The position numbers were made by a program, and so were the translations under genes. The notes under the pieces are model-generated. The model did no database searches, was not told the origin of the DNA, and saw only the letters and a list, made by a program, of their open reading frames with translations. A stretch of 64,000 nt of DNA from an uncultured Haliea sp. (lineage in GTDB: Bacteria > Pseudomonadota > Gammaproteobacteria > Pseudomonadales > Halieaceae), in assembly GCA_913062625.1 (NCBI GenBank), contig CAJXWP010000006.1, positions 1-64,000 of the forward strand, in the 5' to 3' direction. Of the stretch, positions 41,532 through 50,706 are shown in pieces (position 1 is the stretch's first letter; each line of letters starts with the position of its first letter).

Positions 41532-42749
41532 ATGAGCGATAGCCTGCACAAAGCCTTCTCACCCGCGATGCTGGGCAAACTGCCTCTCAAGAATCGCATC
41601 CTGAAAGCTGCTACCTACGAAGGTAAAACGCCGGACGGTATACCCGGTGATCTACTGCTGAACTTTCACAAAGGCATTGTTGCAGGGGGCACTGCAATGA
41701 CAACGATTGGCTACTGCACCACGGAGGCAGACGGCCGCATCAACGACCAGATGATGTGGATTCATGAGGGTATCCGCGATCGACTTACCCATATGAACAG
41801 TGAACTCAAAAAAACGGCACCTGATGTCGCCATTTCAGGCCAAATGGCTCACTGCGGAAACTTTTCCAAAAATCGAAAAATGCAGCGTTTAAAGCGTCCG
41901 CTAGGACCCTCCCGCCAATTCAATATGCTGGGAGCGGCATCCGGCATGCCGTTCGCCGGTGCCATGTCAGTCAGCGATATCGATTATCTCGTGCAGACCT
42001 ATTTCGATGCAGCCAAGCTAATGAAAGCGACTGGTTTCGATGCGGTAGAAATCCATTTCAGCCACGGCTACGGCGTCAGCCAATTCATTAGTCCCAAGAC
42101 TAACCGACGTACCGACCACTATGGTGGTAGTTTGGCCAACCGTATGAGGCTGCCACTGCGGGTAATGGACGCGGTACGCAGGGCTGTTGGGGACGATTTT
42201 CCTATCCTTGGAAAAATAGGTCTCACAGATGGCATCAAGGATGGCCTGCACATCGATGAGGCAATAGAGGTCGCCGCGATGCTCGATGCAAGCGGAATTG
42301 ACGCTCTGATCTGTTCCGGCGGAACAAGCAGCTTCAACCCGATGCTGTATTTTCGTGGCGAGACATTAGAGAAGGGCCTGATTGAGGTGGAGAAAAATCC
42401 CATTATGAAACTGGGTCTGAAGCTGATGGGATCTAAGATGTTCAACTACTATCCTTATGAGGAGTTATATTTTCTGGACGATGCCAAGCGCGTGCGCGAT
42501 CGGGTGAGCTGTCAGATGGTTTACATTGGTGGCTGTACCGACGTTACCAGTATCGAAAAAGTGATCGGAGAAGGGTTTGATTTCATTCAGCTAGGCCGCC
42601 CTCTGATCAAGGACCCCGCCTTCGTCAACAACGCAATGGCTGACCGCAACTATAAAAATGGCTGCATTCATTGCAACCGCTGTGCCAGCCTGATCGAGGC
42701 GCCTGGTGGTGTCTACTGCCCGTTAAATCTAGAAGAGGCATCGGCATAA
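41532..42749 (+). CDS. NADH:flavin oxidoreductase / Old Yellow Enzyme family
   Basis: 405 aa; LPLKNRILKAATYEGKTPDGIPG; FDAVEIHFSHGYGVSQFISPKTNRRTDHYGGSLANRMR; C-terminal HCNRC. Confidence 0.92.
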   Translation: MSDSLHKAFSPAMLGKLPLKNRILKAATYEGKTPDGIPGDLLLNFHKGIVAGGTAMTTIGYCTTEADGRINDQMMWIHEGIRDRLTHMNSELKKTAPDVAISGQMAHCGNFSKNRKMQRLKRPLGPSRQFNMLGAASGMPFAGAMSVSDIDYLVQTYFDAAKLMKATGFDAVEIHFSHGYGVSQFISPKTNRRTDHYGGSLANRMRLPLRVMDAVRRAVGDDFPILGKIGLTDGIKDGLHIDEAIEVAAMLDASGIDALICSGGTSSFNPMLYFRGETLEKGLIEVEKNPIMKLGLKLMGSKMFNYYPYEELYFLDDAKRVRDRVSCQMVYIGGCTDVTSIEKVIGEGFDFIQLGRPLIKDPAFVNNAMADRNYKNGCIHCNRCASLIEAPGGVYCPLNLEEASA

Positions 42750-42921
42750 GGATGGGCACACCGGTCTACCGCTATCCGGTCGTCAATGCGCTACTGCTGG
42801 CCCATTTTTGTCGATGCACTATTGTGTAAATACAGTTTAGTCGAATCTAGCAAAAACATCGCTGCAGCGTGCAGCGAGAGGTAGAATACCGCGATAATAG
42901 TAATAGAACGGGAGAATTTCA

Positions 42922-44142
42922 TTGGACGTACGACTATCAGACTTACCTCAGGGTCCGTTAAAAGGCATTCGCGTCATCGACATTACTTCGATGATTACAG
43001 GGCCACTGTGTAGCCAGCAACTAGGAGATCTGGGGGCCGATATCATCAAAATTGAACCCATCCACGGCGAGGTTGCGCGGTGGATGGCCCCACCACAAAA
43101 AGCAGGTCTGACCGGTTTCTATACCCAGATGAATCGCAATAAACGCAGCCTGACGGTAGACCTTAAACATCCAGAAGGCATTGCCATTATCAAGAAACTG
43201 GTGGAGGAGGCGGATATCTTAGTTGAGAACTTTCGGGGCGGCGTTCCTGATCGACTGGGTATTGGCTACGAAGACTTGCGTCTTGTTAATGACAAATTAA
43301 TTTTTGTGTCCATTACAGGGTTTGGCCCAACTGGCCCCTATTCTCATAAACCGGCTTATGATCCGCTCGCGCAGGGCCTAGTCGGCATGATGCATATTCA
43401 GGGCATGCCTTTCGGGGGTAAACCACAGCTCATCCAATCGGCTATCGTTGACAAAACCACAGCGATGACTGCTGCCGGTGTTGCCATGGCAGCCCTCTAT
43501 GCACGCGATCGTCCCGGCGGAACGGGCAAAGGGCAGCGCGTCGATGTACCAATGATCGATGCCTGGGCCGCCAACTCGCTTGCCGACATGATGCCTGTGG
43601 ACAGTTTTATGCCCAATGACATGCAGGATCCTGTCCCCCTCGCCGTGCTGCGCACGTTTGAAACGAGTGATGGCTTTGTCGTAGGCATGGCGCTGCAGGA
43701 CAACCATTTCCAGAACCTGTGCAACGCATTGGAGTGCACTGAACTGTTGGAACGAGAGGGCATGCGCAACGTCGGCGAGCGGATTAGTGATTTTGGTCCA
43801 TGGCTGGATGCCATAGGTGATGTAATGAAGCGGTTCAGCACGGAAGACTTGTTATCAAAACTCGATGCCGCAGGGGTACCCTTCGGCCCCGTCAAGACCG
43901 TGCGTGAATTTGCCGAGGACCCACAGGCCAAACACAACCGCACTATTTTTGATGTCGAGCACCCCGAGGCAGGAACCCTGCGTTATGTGCGTTATCCCGG
44001 GCACTTGTCCGAAACGCCTGCCGCCATATACCGCCACCCCCCCCGTTTGGGAGAGCATACACGGGAGGTCCTGCAGGAGGCAGGGTATAGCCCTGAGGAG
44101 ATTGAGCGCCTAGTGCAAGCCAGTATTGTGGGTACTGACTAG
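42922..44142 (+). CDS. CaiB/BaiF family CoA transferase
   Basis: 406 aa; GPLKGIRVIDITSMITGPLCSQQLGDLGADIIKIEPIHGEVARWMAPP; TTG start preceded by GGGAGAA. Confidence 0.93.
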   Translation: MDVRLSDLPQGPLKGIRVIDITSMITGPLCSQQLGDLGADIIKIEPIHGEVARWMAPPQKAGLTGFYTQMNRNKRSLTVDLKHPEGIAIIKKLVEEADILVENFRGGVPDRLGIGYEDLRLVNDKLIFVSITGFGPTGPYSHKPAYDPLAQGLVGMMHIQGMPFGGKPQLIQSAIVDKTTAMTAAGVAMAALYARDRPGGTGKGQRVDVPMIDAWAANSLADMMPVDSFMPNDMQDPVPLAVLRTFETSDGFVVGMALQDNHFQNLCNALECTELLEREGMRNVGERISDFGPWLDAIGDVMKRFSTEDLLSKLDAAGVPFGPVKTVREFAEDPQAKHNRTIFDVEHPEAGTLRYVRYPGHLSETPAAIYRHPPRLGEHTREVLQEAGYSPEEIERLVQASIVGTD

Positions 44143-44325
44143 TTAAACGCTTTGTTCGCGCTCACCCATAGCAGGCTACTGATATCCTTCATCCGTGGGC
44201 GACTCCATTCGGTTGACGACACCTCAGACAGACTACATATCGATCCCACTCGGTGGAAAATCAAACGACCCCTTGTTCTGGCCTAAGATATTGTCTTTAA
44301 TAGGCGTTTAAATGTAGGCACGAAA

Positions 44326-46572
44326 ATGCTCGGCAAATTCACCCTCACGTTGGTAGCGCTTGTAGTGTCTTTTTGCGCACTCGCAGACAGCGACTACCCT
44401 CCCCAAGTAAAATCCGTTGTAGAGCAGCGATGTATGGTGTGCCATGGGTGCTACGATGCCCCTTGTCAGCTCAAAATGGATGCCTGGGCCGGCGTGCAAC
44501 GAGGGGCGAGTAAGGAAATTGTCTACGATGGTACCCGGATCACCGACGCGGTCCCTACACGCTTGTTTGAGGATGCCCAGACGGTTGAGCAGTGGCGTCA
44601 AAAAGGATTTTATCCGGTATTGAATCAGGAAACCCCGGACCAGGGTGTACTCGCCCGCATGCTGGCACTAAAACAACAACACCCGCTACCTATTGGGAAA
44701 CAGCTGCCAGATACGATTACTCTGGGCATGGATCGCAAACAACAGTGCACCAAGCCTGAAAACTTCAATGCGTTCGCTGACAAATACCCACTGTGGGGTA
44801 TGCCTTACGGACTGCCGGGACTCACCGAGGAAGAACAGACCACTGTCACCCAATGGCTGGACGATGGTGCCGTAGGTGTACCGATGGCGTCACCCTCAGC
44901 GGCAGAATTAGATGCGGTGCAACGCTGGGAGGCGTTTTTCAACGGCGAGAGCTTGAAACAACGCCTAACGGCGCGTTATATGTATGAGCACCTGTTCATA
45001 GGCGATCTGTATTTTTCTGATCTTGACGCGACGGGAGTCTATTATAACTTGGTGCGTTCGCGCACACCAACAGGACAACCCATTGATATTATCGCTACCA
45101 GGCGCCCCTATAATAGCCCGGGTGCTGCGAGGTTCTATTATCGATTGCAAAAACTGCGCTCTGTTGCGCTTGCCAAACGGCATATGCCTTACGCATTGAA
45201 CGCAGAACGCATGCAGCGCTGGCAGTCACTATTTCTTGACCCAGACTACGAAGTCACTAATCTGCCACCTTACGGTACCGATGTCGCCGTCAATCCCTTT
45301 ATCGCCTATCGGGAGCTGCCGCAAACCGCCCGTTACAAGTTTATGTTAGATGAGGCCCAATTCACCATCATGGGATACATCAAAGGACCGGTCTGTCGTG
45401 GGCAGGTGGCATTAAATGTGATCGACGATCATTTCTGGATTGTCTTTCTCAACCCCGACAGTCAAAACAGTGTTTTAATGGCTGACTTTCTCGCCGAGGA
45501 AAGTACTAACATGCGCCTGCCCAAGGATAGCCAAGGCGCCGTAGTATCCCTATTGGAATGGCGAAATTATGCCAATGAGCAATTGAAGTTCTTAGAAGCC
45601 AAGACGGAATTCATTGCGAATGTTACGGCCGGAGCTGAAGGCACAAAAATCAACTTAGATCTGATATGGGATGGTGATGGCGACAACGATAATGCTGCCC
45701 TCACCGTCTTTAGACACATTAACAGCGCTTCAGTAGTTAAAGGCTTCGTAGGGCAACAACCCAAGACAGCATGGGTGATCAACTACTCGCTACTGGAGCG
45801 TATTCACTACCTGCTTGTGGCGGACTTCGATGTTTTTGGTAACGTAGAGCACCAGCTTGAGACCCGTCTTTATATGGATTTTCTCCGTATGGAAGGTGAA
45901 CAGAACTTCCTGTTTTTCCTGCCGGAGAAGGATCGCATACCACTTCGAAATTTTTGGTATCGAGGCGCCACGCAGGACACCAAGAACCATGTTATGAGTG
46001 AATCCGTGGCTTATAGCCAACAGACCGACATTCAGTACCACACTGACAACCCCAAGCAGGAACTACTGAGCATACTGCAACAGCGCCAGCCCGGTGGTGA
46101 GGCAGCACAATACCAGCCAGCTGATCCGCGTTTTACCACACTGCAAACGCTTCAGGGCACGCCCTTCAGTCTGATGCCAGAAGTCGCTTTTGTGGAAGTA
46201 TTAGGAGAAGGTGATAGTGTAAGTGTCTTTACCATCCTGCATAACGATAGTTATTCAAACAACGCACAGATTTTCGAAGACCAGAAACGACGCATCCCTC
46301 AAGAAGACTACCTGACCGTCGTCAAAGGTTTTATCGGCGCCTATCCTAACGTCTTCTTCCAGCTTTCCGACCAGAACTTGGAAAATTTTGTGCAAACGAT
46401 CATGTCGATGCGCAATGCCGCAGACTACGCCAACCTAGTTACTGTCTTCGGCGTACGTCGCACCAACGTCCCGTTATTTTGGCCATTGTCTGATCGGCTA
46501 AATGCCCATTACAAAGAAAACCGGCCCATTGAGGCGGGGCTCTTTGACTTGAACCGCTATGAGAACCGATAG
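44326..46572 (+). CDS. cti: Fatty acid cis/trans isomerase (periplasmic, cytochrome-type)
   Basis: 748 aa; signal peptide, heme motif CMVCHGCYDAPCQLKMDAWAGVQRGASKEIVYDGTRI typical of Cti. Confidence 0.93.
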   Translation: MLGKFTLTLVALVVSFCALADSDYPPQVKSVVEQRCMVCHGCYDAPCQLKMDAWAGVQRGASKEIVYDGTRITDAVPTRLFEDAQTVEQWRQKGFYPVLNQETPDQGVLARMLALKQQHPLPIGKQLPDTITLGMDRKQQCTKPENFNAFADKYPLWGMPYGLPGLTEEEQTTVTQWLDDGAVGVPMASPSAAELDAVQRWEAFFNGESLKQRLTARYMYEHLFIGDLYFSDLDATGVYYNLVRSRTPTGQPIDIIATRRPYNSPGAARFYYRLQKLRSVALAKRHMPYALNAERMQRWQSLFLDPDYEVTNLPPYGTDVAVNPFIAYRELPQTARYKFMLDEAQFTIMGYIKGPVCRGQVALNVIDDHFWIVFLNPDSQNSVLMADFLAEESTNMRLPKDSQGAVVSLLEWRNYANEQLKFLEAKTEFIANVTAGAEGTKINLDLIWDGDGDNDNAALTVFRHINSASVVKGFVGQQPKTAWVINYSLLERIHYLLVADFDVFGNVEHQLETRLYMDFLRMEGEQNFLFFLPEKDRIPLRNFWYRGATQDTKNHVMSESVAYSQQTDIQYHTDNPKQELLSILQQRQPGGEAAQYQPADPRFTTLQTLQGTPFSLMPEVAFVEVLGEGDSVSVFTILHNDSYSNNAQIFEDQKRRIPQEDYLTVVKGFIGAYPNVFFQLSDQNLENFVQTIMSMRNAADYANLVTVFGVRRTNVPLFWPLSDRLNAHYKENRPIEAGLFDLNRYENR

Positions 46573-46597
46573 ATCCGGTATTTAAAAGGGAAGACTA

Positions 46598-47017
46598 ATG
46601 CTCGCGTACACCACACCACTTGTCGGGGGCGTGCTCATTGGCACCTCGACTGTTTTCCTGCTTCTTTTCCTTGGACGAATCGCAGGCATCGGCGGAATAG
46701 TCTGGGGCGCTGTTTCAGCGCAGCCTGACAACGCCTGGCGCTGGTTATTCGTTGTCGGCTTACTGCTCGGCCCACTGCTGTACCACATACTGTCGAATAC
46801 GCCCTTCCCACCGGCTAGCTCCTTACAGTGGTGGCATGCTGCTCTCGGCGGGCTGCTGGTGGGCTTCGGCATAAAGTGGGGCGCTGATTTTACGAGTAGT
46901 CAGGGTGCGCTGGGTATCGCTTGGCTTTCTACACGGTACTTATTTGCCGCTGTGATATTTACGGGCACGGGGATCGCCACGCTCTATGTTGTTCGTCATT
47001 TAGTGCCGGGATTGTAA
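46598..47017 (+). CDS. YeeE/YedE-type membrane protein (half transporter, part 1)
   Basis: 139 aa; TPLVGGVLIGTSTVFLLLFLGRIAGIGGIVWGAV. Confidence 0.85.
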   Translation: MLAYTTPLVGGVLIGTSTVFLLLFLGRIAGIGGIVWGAVSAQPDNAWRWLFVVGLLLGPLLYHILSNTPFPPASSLQWWHAALGGLLVGFGIKWGADFTSSQGALGIAWLSTRYLFAAVIFTGTGIATLYVVRHLVPGL

Positions 47018-47428
47018 ATGAGAAATATAATTGCTCTGCTTTGTGGCCTCGCTTTTGGTGCAGGTCTGGCAGTGTCTAGCATGACGGACACGGCGAAGGT
47101 CTTGGGGTTTCTAGATGTGCTCGGTAACTGGATGCCCGACTTGGCATTTGTAGTAGGCGCCGCGGCTTGCGTCATTCTGGTTACATTCCCCTTCGTAATG
47201 CGACGAAAGAGCCCCCTAATGTCCCTGCGGTTTTTACTGCCTGCAACCCAATTTATCAATGGGCGACTCGTCGGTGGTGCTGCCCTTTACGGCATTGGCT
47301 TGGGATTGTATGGCTATTTTCCAGGCTCGGCGATGGCATCATTAGTGTATCAAGACTGGAAAACTGCAATATTCATTGCTGCCATGCTGATTGGCATGAC
47401 TTTGGCAAACAAAGTTTCAGCCAAGTGA
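47018..47428 (+). CDS. YeeE/YedE-type membrane protein (half transporter, part 2; DUF6691-like)
   Basis: 136 aa; LLCGLAFGAGLAVSSMTDTAKVLGFLDVLGNWMPDLAFVVGAA; starts directly after part 1's stop. Confidence 0.85.
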   Translation: MRNIIALLCGLAFGAGLAVSSMTDTAKVLGFLDVLGNWMPDLAFVVGAAACVILVTFPFVMRRKSPLMSLRFLLPATQFINGRLVGGAALYGIGLGLYGYFPGSAMASLVYQDWKTAIFIAAMLIGMTLANKVSAK

Positions 47429-47468
47429 TTCTCAAGCTTGTAAACAGCATCCTTAAGCCCGATCATCG

Positions 47469-48005
47469 CTACCACATCAAATCATCGGGAATCTGGTACT
47501 CGGCATAAGGATCCTCTTCATCCACGTCCATCACCTCGTACGTGTTAAGTAAAACAATGATCTGTGGGTCACGTTGCCTTATTTTTTCGGCCGCTGCGGA
47601 TGGCAGCAATTCAAAGTCATTGCCCAACTTTGCTATCGCCAATCGTCCATTCACTAAATCTTTTTGTAACTGCTCAGTGACATAAATTTTCTTTATCCGG
47701 GTGCCATCCGTGAACTGATAAGCAATATCCCCCCGCTCACGTTTGATGCGATTCATCTTAATCAACTGAGAGATTTGGGCTTTTATCGCCTTTTTTTCGA
47801 CCACTTCGTGTTGCTGTTTATTGAGCTGGCGGTCGCGTTCAGTCTTTTCAAGCAGGTTACGTTTGACCTGCTCCTTGCTATCATCAAGCGGAGTCTGTCC
47901 CTTTTGGCGAACCTTGGCTTCTTTGCGCAGTTCTTGCTTAAGCTGCTTGGCCTTCTTCTTATCAACGAGGCCAGCGTTAAGGAGTTGATCCTGCAGAGAT
48001 GCCAT
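47469..48005 (-). CDS. DUF2058 family protein (YaiL-like)
   Basis: Start moved to 48005: MASLQDQLLNAGLVDKKKAKQLKQELRKEAKVRQKGQ. Confidence 0.88.
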   Translation of the reverse strand: MASLQDQLLNAGLVDKKKAKQLKQELRKEAKVRQKGQTPLDDSKEQVKRNLLEKTERDRQLNKQQHEVVEKKAIKAQISQLIKMNRIKRERGDIAYQFTDGTRIKKIYVTEQLQKDLVNGRLAIAKLGNDFELLPSAAAEKIRQRDPQIIVLLNTYEVMDVDEEDPYAEYQIPDDLMW

Positions 48006-48337
48006 AATGTGAACCTTTAGACTGCCATTTAGACGGCAATTATGGTGAATTGTGACCGCACTGGCAAACGACTTTACACCACAGTCGCCAGACGCCCTGC
48101 GCTTCTGTACAAAAGAGTACAAGCCTTTTAGTTTCCGGTCGTAAGACTGGGTGTTCGGCAACTCTCCCCCTCAATGTCAACGCCTCGTCGGTTGAGGCCA
48201 ACAGCTCAATACTCTATAATGAAAGACGCTTAACGTAATAATAGCCAGACAAAACCTCCCACCCCAGCTCTCTCCTCGGGCGATACGACTGCCAGTGAAT
48301 AGTACGCCGGTTTGGTGAAACTCCAAGGTAGCCCAGC

Positions 48338-49423
48338 ATGAATTTAGAATTTTCCGAAGAACAACTGTTTATTCGTAATCAAGCACGCAATTTTCTCAGT
48401 CAGGAATGCTCCGCCAGCGTTGTGCGCAGCGTTCTTAATACCGATGTCCCGTTTGATCGGGCGCTGTGGCAGAAAATTGTGGACCTTGGATGGACCGCGA
48501 TGTCGATACCCGAAACCTATGGCGGTTTAGGCCTAGGCTATCTGGAACTGTGTGTTATCGCTGAAGAACTAGGCCGTTCGCTGGCGCCGGTACCGTTCTC
48601 TTCGAGTGTCTATCTAGCCACGGAGGCGATTAAAAGCTGGGGCACGGAACCGCAGAAGCAGCACTATCTTCCAAAACTGGCGACCGGCGAGTTAATCGGC
48701 ACTCTCGCCATGAATGAAGGACTAGGCTCGCCGTCTATCGCGGCGCAGGTACTCGAGGGTAAACTCACTGCTAACAAAATACCCGTACCGGATGGCGACA
48801 TCGCAGACTTTACCGTGCTGACGGCTCGTGATGAACAGGGTTGCGTTGGTCTGTATCTCGTCGATTTAGCAGATGCAGGGGTGCAGCGTGAGGTTCTCAC
48901 CAGCATGGACCCTAGCCGATCTCAGGCACGCTTAGTCTTTGATAACGTGCCGGTGCAGGCTTTGGGTGCGGCCGGCGAGACGCAGCTAACAGAGTTGCTG
49001 GATCGTGTCGCAGTGCTACTGGCCTTTGAGCAAATTGGCGGCTGCCAGGCCGCTCTGGATATGGGTATCGCTTATACCAAAGAGCGCTACGCCTTTGGCC
49101 GTGCTATTGCCTCGTTCCAGGCCATCAAGCACAAGTTCGCTGACATGTATGTGGCTCTGGAGCTCGCGCGAGCCAACGCTTATTACGGCGTCTGCGCCCT
49201 CGCCAGTGATGCACCAGACCTACCACTGGCGGCTGCGACCGCAAGGGTAAGTGCGACTGACGCCTATTACTTTATCAGTAAGGAAAATATTCAGGTTCAC
49301 GGTGGCATGGGCTTTACCTGGGAGTTCGACTGCCATCTGTACTACCGCCGTGCACAGCTGTTATCGGGTTTAATCGGTACTCAGCCAATATGGAAAGAGA
49401 CCCTCACTCAGCGCCTGCTATAG
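48338..49423 (+). CDS. Acyl-CoA dehydrogenase family protein
   Basis: 361 aa; MNLEFSEEQLFIRNQARNFLSQECS; IPETYGGLGLGYLELCVIAEELGR; QVHGGMGFTWEFDCHLYYRRAQLL. Confidence 0.94.
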   Translation: MNLEFSEEQLFIRNQARNFLSQECSASVVRSVLNTDVPFDRALWQKIVDLGWTAMSIPETYGGLGLGYLELCVIAEELGRSLAPVPFSSSVYLATEAIKSWGTEPQKQHYLPKLATGELIGTLAMNEGLGSPSIAAQVLEGKLTANKIPVPDGDIADFTVLTARDEQGCVGLYLVDLADAGVQREVLTSMDPSRSQARLVFDNVPVQALGAAGETQLTELLDRVAVLLAFEQIGGCQAALDMGIAYTKERYAFGRAIASFQAIKHKFADMYVALELARANAYYGVCALASDAPDLPLAAATARVSATDAYYFISKENIQVHGGMGFTWEFDCHLYYRRAQLLSGLIGTQPIWKETLTQRLL

Positions 49424-49438
49424 ATTTCGGAGAACATC

Positions 49439-50662
49439 ATGGATTTTCAAGACACCCCACAACTGGCCGTCTTTCGCAGCGACGTAAAAATCTGGCTCGA
49501 GGCGAACGCTACCCGACGCACTGACAAGCTTCACATGGGCATGGAAGGCGATACCGCTTTTCAGGAAGCTAAAGACTGGTACAAAAAGAAAGCGGACAAT
49601 GGCTTCGCCTGTCTGACCTGGGCGAAAGAATACGGCGGCGCTGGACTGACCTCGCTGCACGAGGTGGTCTGGACGCAAGAAGTAGAAAACTATAGGACAC
49701 GGGACGCGCATTTTGTCATCGGCATTGGCAATTGCGGTCCTGCCGTCATGCACTTTGCCAGTGAAGAGGCCAAGCGTGAGTTGTTGCCCCGTATGGCCAG
49801 TGCTGAAGATGTCTGGTGCCAGCTGTTCAGTGAGCCCAGTGCCGGCTCCGATGTGGCGGGGCTGCGCACCCGTGCAGAGCCCGACGGCGACAATTGGATT
49901 CTCAACGGCCAGAAAATCTGGACCTCCGGTGCCCAGTACTCCGATTACGGCGTGGTACTGACGCGCACGGACCCCACTATCTCCAAATATCGAGGCCTTA
50001 CCCTCTTTATGATTGACATGCACCAAAGCGGTGTGGAAGTTCGACCCATAAAACAGATGGATGGCGGCGGCCATTTTAACGAGGTTTTCTTCCACGACGC
50101 TATCGTACCGGACGCCTACCGGCTGGGTGAAGTCGGCGGCGGCTGGACCGGAGCCCTCACTGTATTGATGAGCGAGCGCCTGGCCATCAGCGGGGTTCAG
50201 CCAACAGGCTTTCCGCAGTTCCTAGACCTCGTGAAGTCTCTGGAGCTGAATGGACAACCCATTGCCAACGATCCAATCGTGCGCGACCAACTGGCGACAT
50301 GGTACAGCCAGTATGCAGGTCTCCAAGCTGTCAACAAGCGCATGTTAACCGCAGTCGCCAAAGGCGGTATCGCTGGCGCTGAAGCATCGCTTGGGAAACT
50401 GGTCGGTGCTGTAATGAATCAGGAAATTGCTAATTTTGCGTGCCAGATATTCGGTCCGGCCGGTATTGTGCAGGACACTGAATTGAGCCCGGAACAGGCC
50501 CACTTTCAACAGCAGGTGCTCTTCTCCCCTGGCGTGCGTCTAGCGGGCGGAACTGATGAAGTCATGCGCAACATTCTGGCTGAACAAGTACTGGGGTTAC
50601 CGCAGGAACCTCGGGCAGACAAAGGGATCCCGTTTCAGGACATTCCCACGGGATCCGCATGA
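49439..50662 (+). CDS. Acyl-CoA dehydrogenase family protein
   Basis: 407 aa; CQLFSEPSAGSDVAGLRTRAEPDGDNWILNGQKIWTSGAQYSDYGVVLTRTD. Confidence 0.95.
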   Translation: MDFQDTPQLAVFRSDVKIWLEANATRRTDKLHMGMEGDTAFQEAKDWYKKKADNGFACLTWAKEYGGAGLTSLHEVVWTQEVENYRTRDAHFVIGIGNCGPAVMHFASEEAKRELLPRMASAEDVWCQLFSEPSAGSDVAGLRTRAEPDGDNWILNGQKIWTSGAQYSDYGVVLTRTDPTISKYRGLTLFMIDMHQSGVEVRPIKQMDGGGHFNEVFFHDAIVPDAYRLGEVGGGWTGALTVLMSERLAISGVQPTGFPQFLDLVKSLELNGQPIANDPIVRDQLATWYSQYAGLQAVNKRMLTAVAKGGIAGAEASLGKLVGAVMNQEIANFACQIFGPAGIVQDTELSPEQAHFQQQVLFSPGVRLAGGTDEVMRNILAEQVLGLPQEPRADKGIPFQDIPTGSA

Positions 50663-50706
50663 GTGCTTGGATCGATTGCGATCTAGCGCCGCTTCAATGA
50701 TTGGAC

